Assembly (NCBI GenBank): GCA_024235915.1
Contig: JACKLO010000009.1
Span: forward strand, 186,001 to 250,000
Source: Burkholderiaceae bacterium
Lineage (GTDB): Bacteria > Pseudomonadota > Gammaproteobacteria > Burkholderiales > Burkholderiaceae_C
Direction: 5' to 3'
DNA length: 64,000 nucleotides
A program made the translations under genes and the position numbers. The notes beneath the pieces are model-generated. The model worked only from the letters and a program-made list of their open reading frames with translations, was not told the DNA's origin and did not search any database. Shown in pieces: positions 1-8,369 of this stretch. The stretch's first letter is position 1; each line of letters opens with the position of its first letter.

Positions 1-1
1 G

Positions 2-376
2 GGCAGCCGGCTGCCGGCACGCATTGCTCTGGCAGCGCTGCCGCAGTACCCGTTGGTGCTGCCCAGCGCACCGAACGCCATCCGCGCCCTGCTGGACCGC
101 GCCCTGGCACCGCGGGGCATCGTGCTGCAGGTGGCGGCCGAAGTGGGCGCCGTGGGCACCGCGCTGGCCCTGGTGGCGCGCGGTGAAGGCTGCAGCGTGC
201 TGCCGGCCAGCGCACTGGCGGCGCACCCGGCCGGCGCCACGCTGCCGCAGGCACCGCTGGGCCCGCCGGCGATCCGCAACCAGATGGTGCTGGCGATGCC
301 GGTGGCGCGCCCGGCCACCCGGCTGCTGCGCGAGACGGCGCAGCTGCTGCGGACGCTGGACTTCCGTCAGGGCTGA
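2..376 (+). CDS. LysR-type transcriptional regulator, C-terminal part (5' truncated by window)
   Basis: The reading frame is open from the first bases of the window and ends at a TGA at 374-376, so only the last ~124 residues are present. They contain the segment LPQYPLVLPSAPNAIRALLD followed by GEGCSVLPASAL, which matches the effector-binding (periplasmic-binding-protein-like) half of LysR regulators, where a conserved small-residue/LP turn follows the G-x-G-x-x-x-LP motif. The DNA-binding half lies upstream of the window. It converges with the efflux operon that follows on the other strand. The regulated genes cannot be named from this fragment. An internal ATG at 53 is not the true start because homology-like sequence continues upstream of it. 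Confidence 0.8.
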   Translation, partial: GSRLPARIALAALPQYPLVLPSAPNAIRALLDRALAPRGIVLQVAAEVGAVGTALALVARGEGCSVLPASALAAHPAGATLPQAPLGPPAIRNQMVLAMPVARPATRLLRETAQLLRTLDFRQG

Positions 377-393
377 GCGATTGTGCTAGTGAT

Positions 394-415
394 GGGGCGG
401 CGGCCAGGCCGCCCC
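394..415. terminator. GC-rich hairpin between convergent genes
   Basis: GGGGCGGC (394-401) and GCCGCCCC (408-415) form a perfect 8-bp stem with a 6-base loop in the 43-bp gap between the LysR fragment and the EmrB-like gene. No T-tract follows on either strand, so it is at best a weak bidirectional terminator. Confidence 0.4.
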
Positions 416-419
416 ACGG

Positions 420-2054
420 TCAGTGCGCGCCGCCGCCGTCGACCGCCGCGCCGCCTGGCGTCGCCTTCGCGGGGCGCGTCAGCCAGACGAGCGGGATCAG
501 CCCCAGGAACAGCCATGCCGACAGGCGGAACAGGTCGGTCGCCGCCATCGTGAAGGCCTGCTGGTCGATCAGGCGGTTGACCAGCGCCATGGACGCCTCC
601 GGGCTCATGCCGGTGCTGCCCAGCTGCGTCAGCGCGCTTTCCGCCGCCACACGGCCCGTGTGCACCTGGGACGCGAGTTCGGCGTGGTGCAGGGCCGCCC
701 TGCGCTCCCACAGCGTGGTCATCAGCGAGGTGCCGATGGCGCCGGAGGCGATGCGCGCGAAGTTGCTCAGACCCGCTGCCGCCGGGATCTGCGGCGGCGC
801 CAGACCGCTGAAGACGATGGACTGCAGCGGGATGAAGAACAGCGCCACCGCCGCACCCTGCAGGATCGTGGGGATGAGGATGTCGATGAACGGCGTCTGG
901 GTGTCGAAGTGGCCGCGCATCCACAGCACCAGCGCAAAGCCCAGGAAGGCGACCGTGGCCAGCCGGCGCGGGTCGATGCGCGCCACGTTGCGCCCCACCC
1001 AGGGCGACATCACGATGGCCAGCAGCCCCACCGGCGCCATCGCCAGCCCGGCCCAGGTGGCGGTGTAGCCCATCCATTGCTGCAGCCACAGCGGCAGCAG
1101 CACCACGTTGCCGAAGAACAGGCCGTAGGCCACCGACAGCGACAGCGTGCCGAGCGCGAAGTTGCGCCGCGCGAACAGGCGCAAGTCCACCACCGGGTGC
1201 GCCTCGGTGAGTTCCCAGACGAGGAAGAAGGCCAGGCCAACCATGGTGGCCACGGCCAGGGCGACGATGGGCGTGGACTCGAACCAGTCGTGCTCCTTGC
1301 CCAGGTCCACCATCAGCTGCATGCTGCCCACCCACAGCACGAGCAACGCCAGGCCGACGCCGTCCACCGGCACCTTGCGCGGCACGGTGTCGCGCGCCTT
1401 GTACATCTGCCAGCTGGCCAGGCCGGCCAGCAGGCCCACCGGCACGTTGATGTAGAAGATCCAGGGCCAGCTGACGTGGTCGGTGATCCAGCCGCCCAGC
1501 AGCGGCCCGACCACCGGCGCCACCAGTGTCGTCATGCCCCAGAAGGCCATGGCCATGCCGGCCAGTGCCGGCGGGTAGCTGGCCAGCAGCAGCGTCTGCG
1601 ACAGCGGGATCATCGGCCCGGCGACGAAGCCCTGGAACACGCGCGCGGCGATCAGCGTCTCGATGGTCGGCGCCAGGCCGCACAGCCAGGACGCGAGCAC
1701 GAACAGCAGCACGCTGGTGACGAACAGGCGCACCGGGCCGAAGCGCTGGGTCAGCCAGCCGGTCAGCGGCACCGAGATGGCGTTGGCCACCGCGAAGGAG
1801 GTGATCACCCAGGTGCCCTGTGCCGGGCTCACGCCCATGTCGCCGGCGATGGCCGGGATGGAGACATTGGCGATAGACGTGTCGAGCACGTTCATGAACG
1901 TGGCCAGCGAAAGCGCCACCGTGCCCAGCGCGCGGGCGCTGCCGGTCAGCGGCGGGATGGCCGGTGGCCGCCCTGCGGGCGTGGCTGGGGCAGGCGGTGC
2001 CGGCGAAGGCGGATCGGCAGCCGCACCGGCCACGGAGGAGGCGAGAGAGCTCAT
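420..2054 (-). CDS. EmrB/QacA-family (DHA2) MFS drug exporter
   Basis: 544 residues, the usual size for 14-helix DHA2 drug:H+ antiporters. After a Pro/Ala-rich N-terminal tail (~residues 10-35) the first helix carries FMNVLDTSIANVSIPAI, the DHA2 motif D1, followed by the loop GWLTQRFGPVRLF (motif A) and the GPLLGGWITDHVSWPWIFY motif C region. It would sit in the inner membrane and pump substrates with the EmrA-like adaptor encoded 4 bases upstream and the outer-membrane factor before that. It is the last gene of a marR-OMF-emrA-emrB operon. The substrate is not evident; members of the family export hydrophobic drugs, uncouplers or phenolic acids. Confidence 0.92.
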   Translation of the reverse strand: MSSLASSVAGAAADPPSPAPPAPATPAGRPPAIPPLTGSARALGTVALSLATFMNVLDTSIANVSIPAIAGDMGVSPAQGTWVITSFAVANAISVPLTGWLTQRFGPVRLFVTSVLLFVLASWLCGLAPTIETLIAARVFQGFVAGPMIPLSQTLLLASYPPALAGMAMAFWGMTTLVAPVVGPLLGGWITDHVSWPWIFYINVPVGLLAGLASWQMYKARDTVPRKVPVDGVGLALLVLWVGSMQLMVDLGKEHDWFESTPIVALAVATMVGLAFFLVWELTEAHPVVDLRLFARRNFALGTLSLSVAYGLFFGNVVLLPLWLQQWMGYTATWAGLAMAPVGLLAIVMSPWVGRNVARIDPRRLATVAFLGFALVLWMRGHFDTQTPFIDILIPTILQGAAVALFFIPLQSIVFSGLAPPQIPAAAGLSNFARIASGAIGTSLMTTLWERRAALHHAELASQVHTGRVAAESALTQLGSTGMSPEASMALVNRLIDQQAFTMAATDLFRLSAWLFLGLIPLVWLTRPAKATPGGAAVDGGGAH

Positions 2055-2058
2055 GCGC

Positions 2059-3198
2059 TCAGCGCTGCGCGGTCACCGACGCGCCGGCTTCGCTGTCCAC
2101 GTCGACGGTGGCAAACATCGACAGGCCCACGCGCAGCGGATGCGCTGCCAGCTGCGCCGGGTCGAGCGCGATGCGAACCGGCACGCGCTGCACCACTTTG
2201 ATCCAGTTGCCGGTGGCGTTCTGTGCCGGCAGCAGCGCAAAGGCGCTGCCGGTGCCGGCGCCCAGGCCGGTGATGCGGCCGTTGAACTCGACGGTGCTGC
2301 CATACAGATCCGCCGTCAACCGCACCGGCTGGCCGATGCGCATGCGGCGCAGCTGCACTTCCTTGAAGTTGGCGTCGACCCAGGCACCGTCCAGCGCCAC
2401 CACGCTCATCAACGGCGCGCCCGCGGCGATGCGCTGGCCCACCTGCACGCTGCGCCGCGCCACCTGCCCGCCCACCGGTGCACGCAGTTCGGTGCGCTGC
2501 AGCGCCAGCTCGGCCTCGTGCACCGCCGCGCGGGCCTGCAGCACGTTGGGGTGCTGGTCCACCGCCGTGCCGGCCACCAGGGCCGCGCTGGCCGCCGCCT
2601 GCTGGCGGGCCGCCTGTGCCGCGGCCTCCGCGGCCGCGAGGGCGCTGCGGGCCGCGGTGACGGCGGCCTGCGCATGCTGCATTTCCTCGGCACCGACGGC
2701 GCCGCTGGCCAGCAGCGGCTGACGCCGGGTCACGTCGTCCTGCGCGCGCTGCAGGTCGGCGCGCACCCGCGCCACCTCGGCGGACCGCAGCGCGATCTGC
2801 GCGTTGCTGGCGGCGTCCTGGGCCACCAGGGTGCGCACCTCGCGCAGGGTCTGCGCCAACCGGGCCTCGGCCCGCGCCAGCGCCAGCTTCGCATCGGCCG
2901 GGTCCAGCCGCAGCAGCAACTGGCCCGCCTGCACCGTGTCGGTGTCGTCGGCCAGCACCTCCAGCACGGTGCCGGCCTGCTGCGCCGTGACCTGCACCGT
3001 GGTGGCCTGCACGTAGGCGTTGTCGGTCGTCTCCTGGTGGCGCAGCACGAGCGCCCACCTGGCAGCCCAGCCGGCAGCGGCCAGCAGCACGACGGCGGTG
3101 ACGACGATCAGGGCGGGCCGGCGGCGCGAGGGCGTGGCGGCCGGGGCCGGGGCCGGGACGGAAGGCGCTGCAGGCGCAGCGGGGGCAGGAGCGGTCAT
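2059..3198 (-). CDS. EmrA/HlyD-family periplasmic adaptor of the efflux system
   Basis: 379 residues. A Pro/Ala-rich cytoplasmic tail (1-28) is followed by a single membrane anchor (about 29-50). The EmrA signature TTDNAYVQATTVQVTAQQAG leads into the split lipoyl domain. A long Ala/Arg/Glu-rich coiled-coil hairpin spans about residues 95-220, and a beta-barrel follows with VDANFKEVQLRRMRIGQPV. It bridges the EmrB-like pump and the outer-membrane channel. Its ATG overlaps the stop of the upstream outer-membrane factor gene by 4 bases (ATGA), which indicates translational coupling. Its C-terminus is 4 bases from the EmrB-like start. Confidence 0.92.
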   Translation of the reverse strand: MTAPAPAAPAAPSVPAPAPAATPSRRRPALIVVTAVVLLAAAGWAARWALVLRHQETTDNAYVQATTVQVTAQQAGTVLEVLADDTDTVQAGQLLLRLDPADAKLALARAEARLAQTLREVRTLVAQDAASNAQIALRSAEVARVRADLQRAQDDVTRRQPLLASGAVGAEEMQHAQAAVTAARSALAAAEAAAQAARQQAAASAALVAGTAVDQHPNVLQARAAVHEAELALQRTELRAPVGGQVARRSVQVGQRIAAGAPLMSVVALDGAWVDANFKEVQLRRMRIGQPVRLTADLYGSTVEFNGRITGLGAGTGSAFALLPAQNATGNWIKVVQRVPVRIALDPAQLAAHPLRVGLSMFATVDVDSEAGASVTAQR

Positions 3199-4778
3199 GT
3201 CGGGTTCTTTCCGGAATCAGGGGCTTTCGTGGCGCTGGCAGGCGTGGCGGCTGTGGCGGCTGTGGCGGCTGTGGCGGCTGTGGCGGCTGTGGCGGCTGTG
3301 GCGGCTGTGGCGGCTGTGGCGGCTGTGGCCGCCTTCGTGGCGGGCGGTGCACCGTCATCCGGCCCAAAGCCGCCGCCCAGCGCCAGTATCAGCGCCACGT
3401 CGGTGGCCAGGCGGCGGCCGCGCAGGTCGCTGGCCGCCTGCTGCTGCAGCAGCACATTGGATTGGGCGGTGAGCACCACCAGGTAATTGCCCAGCCCGGC
3501 GCGATAGCGCGCCAGCGCCAGCGCGTAGGCCTGTTCCGCCGCCGCGGTGGCTTCGGCCTGCGCCGCCTGCCGTGCGACCAGGGCACGCTGCGTGCCCAGT
3601 TCATCGGCCACCTCGCGCAGCGCACGCAACAAGGCGCTGTCATAAGCCGCCACGGCGGCGCCGACCTCGGCACGCCGGCCGTCGAGCTGCGCCTGCAGGC
3701 GGCCGCCGTCGAAGAGCGGCAGGTGCAGGGCCGGGCCGGCGCCGTATTGGCGGGCGCCCAGGTCCAGCAACCGGTCCAGCCCCAGGCTGGACAGGCCGAC
3801 GAAGGCGCTGAGGTTGACGCTGGGGTAGAACGCGGCGCGCGCCTCGGCGGTGCCGGCGGTGGCCGCCTCGACACGCCAGCGCGCCGCCACCAGGTCGGCG
3901 CGGCGGCCCAGCAGGTCGGCCGGCAGCGGCCGGTGGGCGGCCAACGGGCGCGGCACAGCCAGCGTCGGCGCGTACGCCAGCAGCGCCTCCGGGCCCTGGC
4001 CGGTCAGCTCGGCCAGCGCATGCCGCGCGCGGGCGATGGCGTCGTCAAGCGCCAGCCCCTGGGCGCGGGCCTGCGCCACCTGGCCACGGGCCTGCTGCAG
4101 GTCGATCTCGGTGTCCAGCCCGGCGGCGCGGCGCTCGGCCACCAGGGCCGCCACCTGGCCGCGCTGCGCTTCGGCGGCGGTGAGCACAGTGCGCTGGTCC
4201 AGCAGCGCGGCCAGCTGGAAGTGCGCCGCGGCGACCTGCCCCGCGATCAGCACCCGGGCGGCCTGCTGGTCGGCCTCGGCGGCGCGCCGCTGGCCAATGG
4301 CGGCCTGCAGCGCGGCGCGTTGGCCGCCGGCCAGATCCGGCGACCAGGCCGCGCCGACCTGCAGCGAGGCAGTCCAGGCCGTGCTGCCGGCCACCGGGGG
4401 CGGGATCAGACCCTTGGCCGTGAAGCGCTGGTCGGTGGCCTCGGCCGACAGGCCCAGTTGCGGCGCATGGGCCGCACCCGTGCCGGCCTGCAGCGCCGTC
4501 GCGCGCGCCACGCGGGCCTGGGCCACCGCGAGGGTCGGCGCCTTGGCCAGGGCCTGCGACACCAGGGCGTCCAGAGCCGGGTCGCCAAAGGCCTGCCACC
4601 AGTCGTGCGCCGGCCAGTCGGCGGCGCTGAGGCCGTCGCCCGTGCCCAGTGTGGCCGGATCCAGAGGCCTCGGCGCGGTGCCTTCAGGGCTTGGCGTGGC
4701 GCAGGCCACCAGCAGCAGCGCAGCCGCCGCGGCGACGACCAGCCGCGTCATGGGGAGATTGTGGGTGGGTCGTCTCAT
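3195..4778 (-). CDS. NodT/OprM-type outer-membrane efflux lipoprotein
   Basis: 527 residues. The start at 4778 is chosen because a GGAGG lies 7 bases upstream and its ATGA overlaps the marR stop; an ATG nine codons later (4751) has no ribosome-binding site. The N-terminus is a lipoprotein signal ending in LLLVAC. Two outer-membrane efflux repeats follow (for example LAVAQARVARATALQAGTGA and ARYRAGLGNYLVVLTAQSNV), typical of trimeric TolC-like channels. The last ~45 residues are unusual: a low-complexity tail of about ten Ala-Ala-Thr units encoded by a 9-bp tandem repeat. A longer open frame upstream overlaps marR and is not coding. Confidence 0.9.
   Translation of the reverse strand: MRRPTHNLPMTRLVVAAAAALLLVACATPSPEGTAPRPLDPATLGTGDGLSAADWPAHDWWQAFGDPALDALVSQALAKAPTLAVAQARVARATALQAGTGAAHAPQLGLSAEATDQRFTAKGLIPPPVAGSTAWTASLQVGAAWSPDLAGGQRAALQAAIGQRRAAEADQQAARVLIAGQVAAAHFQLAALLDQRTVLTAAEAQRGQVAALVAERRAAGLDTEIDLQQARGQVAQARAQGLALDDAIARARHALAELTGQGPEALLAYAPTLAVPRPLAAHRPLPADLLGRRADLVAARWRVEAATAGTAEARAAFYPSVNLSAFVGLSSLGLDRLLDLGARQYGAGPALHLPLFDGGRLQAQLDGRRAEVGAAVAAYDSALLRALREVADELGTQRALVARQAAQAEATAAAEQAYALALARYRAGLGNYLVVLTAQSNVLLQQQAASDLRGRRLATDVALILALGGGFGPDDGAPPATKAATAATAATAATAATAATAATAATAATAATPASATKAPDSGKNPT
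3244..3324 (-). repeat. Nine perfect tandem copies of a 9-bp unit
   Basis: On the + strand the unit GTGGCGGCT is repeated nine times without a mismatch, followed by a degenerate tenth copy (GTGGCCGCC, 3325-3333). It lies inside the C-terminal coding part of the outer-membrane efflux gene and encodes Ala-Ala-Thr repeats. Because the unit is 9 bp, gain or loss of copies keeps the frame and only changes the tail length. Confidence 0.98.
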
Positions 4779-5269
4779 GCGTCGGCCTCCGCGCGCGCCG
4801 CCTGCAGCGACTGGCCATTCGCGGTCAGCCGCCCGATCAGCGTCAGCAACTGCTGCCAGTCGGCGCGCGAGAAGCCTGCGAGGTAGTCGTTGTTCACCCC
4901 GGCCAGCACATGGGGCACCTGGCTGGCCACGGCGCGGCCGGCGTCGGTGAGCTGGAGCAGCACCACCCGGCGGTCGGCGTCGGAGCGCTCGCGCACCACC
5001 AGGTCCTTGGCCACCAGACGATCCAACAGCCGCGTGAGCGCGCCAGGGTCCATGTCGAGCTCGCGCGCCAGTTCGGCCGGCGTGCTGGCAACGCCCAGGG
5101 CCAGCAGCCAGATCGGACGCCATTGCGCATCGGTCAGGTCGTGCGCCGCCATGCGGTGTTCGACTTCTCGCCGCATCTGCTGCAGCAGCTGGAACAACTG
5201 GTGGCCGACGCTCTGGGCGTAGTCGTAGCGGGCACCGTCGTAGAACGGTCGGGAGGGTGTGGGGGCCAT
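4775..5269 (-). CDS. MarR-family repressor of the efflux operon
   Basis: 164 residues from the ATG at 5269. The winged-helix core is clear: STPAELARELDMDPGALTRL (recognition helix region) then LVVRERSDADRRVVLLQLT (wing). An upstream in-frame ATG at 5311 would place the TTGCCTAGGCAA palindrome inside the coding sequence, so the later start is preferred. It is the first gene of the efflux operon and overlaps the next gene by 4 bases. The family binds palindromes as dimers and releases DNA on binding phenolic or drug ligands, so it probably represses its own operon. Which ligand is unknown. Confidence 0.88.
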   Translation of the reverse strand: MAPTPSRPFYDGARYDYAQSVGHQLFQLLQQMRREVEHRMAAHDLTDAQWRPIWLLALGVASTPAELARELDMDPGALTRLLDRLVAKDLVVRERSDADRRVVLLQLTDAGRAVASQVPHVLAGVNNDYLAGFSRADWQQLLTLIGRLTANGQSLQAARAEADA

Positions 5270-5288
5270 GAAGGTGCTCAGGCAAACA

Positions 5289-5300
5289 TTGCCTAGGCAA
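5289..5300. promoter_or_regulatory. Perfect 12-bp palindrome, probable MarR operator
   Basis: TTGCCTAGGCAA is a perfect palindrome centred 26 bases upstream of the marR ATG, in the only plausible promoter region of the efflux operon. It looks like MarR/EmrR-class operators. No strong -35/-10 pair could be assigned around it. Confidence 0.6.
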
Positions 5301-5338
5301 CTATAAGACAACCCGGGATGGCCACAGGGCCCGAGGGG

Positions 5339-6313
5339 TCAGGACGCGGACGCGCCTGGCACGGCGTTCTGGCCGGGCTCCACCAGCATCGGCAGCAGTT
5401 GTGCATCGTGCTCGGCCAGCATGGCCTCGCCGTGCTCCAGCACGAAGTAGCGCAACGCCTCGGCCGCCGGCGACAGCGTGCGGCCCGACAGGTGCACCAC
5501 GTTCCAGCTGCGCACGATGGGCGCGCCCTGCACGTTGAGGACGCCCAGCAGGCCACTGCGCACTTCCAGGCCGATGGTGTGCAGCGACAGGAAGCTCAGC
5601 CCCATGCCCGCCATCACGGCCTGCTTGATGCTTTCGTTGCTGGGCATCTCCATGGCCACCGGTGGTGTGATGCGGTGGCTGGCGAAGAAGTCTTCCATGT
5701 GCTTGCGCGTGCCCGAGCCGGGCTCGCGGGCGATGAAGGGTTCGCGCTCCAGGGCCTGCGGTGGTACCTGGGCCAGGCGCAGCAGCGGATGCTCGGGCGG
5801 CGCCACGAAGACCTGGGGGTGGGCGGCGAAGGCCTCTGCGCGCGTGGCCAGGTCCTTGGGCGGGCGGCCCATGATGGCGAGGTCGATCTCGTTGCCGCGC
5901 AGCAGGGCCACCAGCTGCTCGCGGTTGGCCGACACCTGCAGCTTCAGCTCCACGCCCGGGTGCTGCTCGCGGAAGCGCACCAGCAATCGCGGCAGGAAGT
6001 ACTTGGCGGTGCTGACCAGGCCGACGTCGAGCCGGCCGACCTCCACGTGCTTCAGGCGCGCCATCGCGTCCTCGGCGTCCTTCAGCACGGCCAGCATGCG
6101 GCGCGCGTGCAGGAGCAGGTACTCACCTGCCGTGGTCAGCGACACCTGGCGCCCGCTGCGCTCGAACAGCGGCAGGCCCACCGCGGCCTCCAGTTCCTTG
6201 ACCTGCATGGTCACCGCCGGCGGTGTCAGGTGCAGGGCCTCGGCAGCGCGCACGAAGCTCAGCCGCCGCGCCACTTCGGCAAACACCCGCATCTGGCGCA
6301 GCGTGATGTTCAT
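5339..6313 (-). CDS. cbbR: CbbR, LysR-type activator of the CBB operon
   Basis: 324 residues, full length. The N-terminal helix-turn-helix reads ITLRQMRVFAEVARRLSFVR then LTPPAVTMQVKELEAAVG. The effector domain has SNESIKQAVMAGMGLSFLSL, typical of CbbR. It is divergent from cbbL with 92 bp between the two start codons, the classic cbbR-cbb arrangement. CbbR proteins sense Calvin-cycle metabolites (for example RuBP, PEP or ATP, depending on species) and activate the operon. Three TNA-N7-TNA sites lie in the intergenic region, the first one beginning 1 base from its own start codon, which suggests autoregulation. Confidence 0.95.
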   Translation of the reverse strand: MNITLRQMRVFAEVARRLSFVRAAEALHLTPPAVTMQVKELEAAVGLPLFERSGRQVSLTTAGEYLLLHARRMLAVLKDAEDAMARLKHVEVGRLDVGLVSTAKYFLPRLLVRFREQHPGVELKLQVSANREQLVALLRGNEIDLAIMGRPPKDLATRAEAFAAHPQVFVAPPEHPLLRLAQVPPQALEREPFIAREPGSGTRKHMEDFFASHRITPPVAMEMPSNESIKQAVMAGMGLSFLSLHTIGLEVRSGLLGVLNVQGAPIVRSWNVVHLSGRTLSPAAEALRYFVLEHGEAMLAEHDAQLLPMLVEPGQNAVPGASAS

Positions 6314-6358
6314 TCAGGTTTTCTTAACTACTGAGTCAATACGTCTGAATTTACCTTA
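6314..6358. promoter_or_regulatory. CbbR-type binding sites (three TNA-N7-TNA elements)
   Basis: TCA-N7-TTA at 6314-6326, TCA-N7-TGA at 6336-6348 and TGA-N7-TTA at 6346-6358 all fit the TNA-N7-TNA half-site rule described for CbbR. The last two share the TGA. An inverted repeat CTGAA (6345-6349) / TTCAG (6360-6364) overlaps them and encloses the presumed -35 region of cbbL. Confidence 0.55.
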
Positions 6359-6378
6359 TTTCAGTGCCTGCTTACATT
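6350..6378 (+). promoter_or_regulatory. Candidate cbbL promoter (-35/-10)
   Basis: TTTACC (6350-6355), a 17-base spacer and TACATT (6373-6378) match the sigma-70 consensus at 4 of 6 positions each. This places the transcript start about 20 bases before the cbbL ATG. The weak -35, overlapped by CbbR-type sites, is what an activator-dependent promoter would look like. Confidence 0.4.
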
Positions 6379-6405
6379 GGCCCCATCCACCCACCGGAGA
6401 CCCCG

Positions 6406-7890
6406 ATGAACGCACCCGTCGAGGCTGGCCTGAAGGCCGACGCCACCCAGATCACCGACGCCAAGAAGCGCTACAGCGCGGGCGTGCTGAAGTACCGCCA
6501 GATGGGCTACTGGGTGCCCGACTACGTGCCCAAGGAAACCGACACCATCTGCCTGTTCCGCATCACGCCGCAGGACGGCGTGGACCCGGTGGAAGCGGGT
6601 GCCGCGGTGGCCGGGGAGTCCAGCACCGCGACCTGGACCGTGGTTTGGACCGACCGCCTGACCGCCTGCGAGAACTACCGCGCCAAGTGCTACAAGGTCG
6701 AGCCGGTCCCCGGCCGGCCGGGCGAGTTCTTCGCCTGGGTGGCCTACGACATTATCCTGTTCGAGGAAGGCTCGATCGCCAACGTGACGGCCAGCCTGAT
6801 CGGCAACGTCTTCAGCTTCAAGCCGCTGAAGGCGGCGCGGCTGGAGGACATCCGCGTGCCGGTGGCCTACGTCAAGACCTTCAAGGGTCCGCCGACCGGG
6901 TTGATCGTCGAGCGCGAGCGCCTGGACAAGTTCGGCCGTCCGCTGCTGGGCGCCACCACCAAGCCGAAGCTGGGCCTGAGCGCCCGCAACTACGGCCGCG
7001 TGATCTACGAAGGCCTGAAGGGCGGCCTGGACTTCATGAAGGACGACGAGAACATCAACTCGCAGCCCTTCATGCACTGGCGTGACCGCTTCCTCTACGT
7101 GATGGACGGCGTGAACAAGGCCAGCGCCGCGACGGGCGAGGTCAAGGGCAGCTACCTGAACGTCACCGCCGGCACGATGGAGGCCATCTACGAGCGCGCC
7201 GAACTCGCCAAGCAGCTCGGCAGCGTCGTGATCATGATCGACCTCATCGTCGGCTGGCCCTGCATCCAGAGCCTGGGCGAGTGGTGCCGCAAGAACGACA
7301 TGATCCTGCACCTGCACCGCGCCGGGCATGGCACCTACACGCGGCAGAAGAGCCATGGCGTGAGCTTCCGCGTCATCGCCAAGTGGCTGCGTCTGGCCGG
7401 CGTGGACCACATGCACACCGGCACCGCCGTGGGCAAGCTCGAGGGCGACCCGCTGACCGTGCAGGGCTACTACAACGTCTGCCGCGACGCGTTCACCAAG
7501 CAGGACCTGCCGCGCGGCCTGTTCTTCGACCAGGACTGGTGCGACCTGAAAAAGGTCATGCCGGTGGCCAGCGGTGGCATCCACGCCGGCCAGATGCACC
7601 AGTTGCTGCACCTGTTCGGCGACGACGTGATCCTGCAGTTCGGCGGCGGCACCATCGGCCACCCGGCCGGCATCCAGGCCGGCGGCGTCGCCAACCGCGT
7701 GGCGCTCGAGGCCATGGTCAAGGCGCGCAACGAGGGCAAGGACATCGTCAACGAGGGTCCGGACATCCTGCGCAAGGCGGCGCAGTTCTGCACGCCGCTG
7801 AAGCAGGCGCTGGATACCTGGGGCGACATCAGCTTCAACTACACGTCCACCGACACGAGCGACTACGCCGTGACCCCGGGCGTGGCCTGA
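6406..7890 (+). CDS. cbbL: RuBisCO large subunit, form IC (red type)
   Basis: 494 residues. It carboxylates ribulose-1,5-bisphosphate, the CO2-fixing step. The catalytic loop GATTKPKLGLSARNYGR and the carbamylated-lysine motif GGLDFMKDDENINSQPF (Lys212 by this count) are intact, as are HLHRAGHGTYTRQ and the phosphate-binding GIHAGQM and FGGGTIGHP segments. The sequence is of the red-type (form IC/ID) class, in keeping with the CbbX activase three genes downstream. The ATG at 6406 has GGAGA five bases upstream. An in-frame GTG at 6364 would add 14 residues that overlap the promoter region and is rejected. Confidence 0.98.
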   Translation: MNAPVEAGLKADATQITDAKKRYSAGVLKYRQMGYWVPDYVPKETDTICLFRITPQDGVDPVEAGAAVAGESSTATWTVVWTDRLTACENYRAKCYKVEPVPGRPGEFFAWVAYDIILFEEGSIANVTASLIGNVFSFKPLKAARLEDIRVPVAYVKTFKGPPTGLIVERERLDKFGRPLLGATTKPKLGLSARNYGRVIYEGLKGGLDFMKDDENINSQPFMHWRDRFLYVMDGVNKASAATGEVKGSYLNVTAGTMEAIYERAELAKQLGSVVIMIDLIVGWPCIQSLGEWCRKNDMILHLHRAGHGTYTRQKSHGVSFRVIAKWLRLAGVDHMHTGTAVGKLEGDPLTVQGYYNVCRDAFTKQDLPRGLFFDQDWCDLKKVMPVASGGIHAGQMHQLLHLFGDDVILQFGGGTIGHPAGIQAGGVANRVALEAMVKARNEGKDIVNEGPDILRKAAQFCTPLKQALDTWGDISFNYTSTDTSDYAVTPGVA

Positions 7891-7913
7891 CCGGATTCAA
7901 GGAGACCCGCACC

Positions 7914-8348
7914 ATGATGACCAACCCCACCGGCCGCGTCACCCAGGGCCAGTTCAGCTTCCTGCCCGACCTGACGGATGCCGAGATCACCGCGCAGATC
8001 CAGTACGGCCTGGACCAGGGCTACGCCTGGAGCGTGGAGTACACCGACGACCCGCACCCGCGCAACACCTACTGGGAGATGTTCGGCATGCCGATGTTCG
8101 ACCTGCAGGACGCGGCCGGCGTGATGATGGAACTGGCCAATTGCCGCAAGACCTTCCCCAGCCACTACATCCGGCTGATGGCCTTCAACAGCACGCGCGG
8201 CATCGAATCCATCGCGATGAGCTTCATCGTCAACCGGCCGGCCAGCGAACCCGGCTTCGGCCTCGTGCGCCAGGAGGTGGACGGCCGCAGCATCCGGTAC
8301 ACCGTCCACAGCTACGCCACCGACAAGCCGGAAGCACAACGCTACTGA
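7914..8348 (+). CDS. cbbS: RuBisCO small subunit, red type
   Basis: 144 residues, long for a small subunit because red-type enzymes carry a C-terminal beta-hairpin extension, seen here as GFGLVRQEVDGRSIRYTVHS. The core has GYAWSVEYTDDPHPRNTYWE and the FNSTRGIESIAMSFIV strand. It assembles with CbbL as L8S8. It lies 23 bases after cbbL with AAGGAG about 10 bases before the ATG. Two adjacent ATGs (7914 and 7917) are possible starts. Confidence 0.97.
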   Translation: MMTNPTGRVTQGQFSFLPDLTDAEITAQIQYGLDQGYAWSVEYTDDPHPRNTYWEMFGMPMFDLQDAAGVMMELANCRKTFPSHYIRLMAFNSTRGIESIAMSFIVNRPASEPGFGLVRQEVDGRSIRYTVHSYATDKPEAQRY

Positions 8349-8369
8349 CCCCACCACGAAAGCCCGGCC

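Noticed and set aside
423..2201. Long plus-strand open frame opposite the EmrB-like gene
   Set aside because: It is rich in Arg/His/Gln without any motif; high GC gives long antisense frames. The minus-strand frame has clear DHA2 motifs.
3244..3333. Tandem repeats considered as a CRISPR array
   Set aside because: Units are 9 bp, contiguous, with no spacers, and lie in frame in a gene.
3195..5300. 701-residue version of the outer-membrane factor
   Set aside because: The first ~175 codons overlap marR out of frame and lack a signal peptide; the lipoprotein signal and GGAGG fix the start at 4778.
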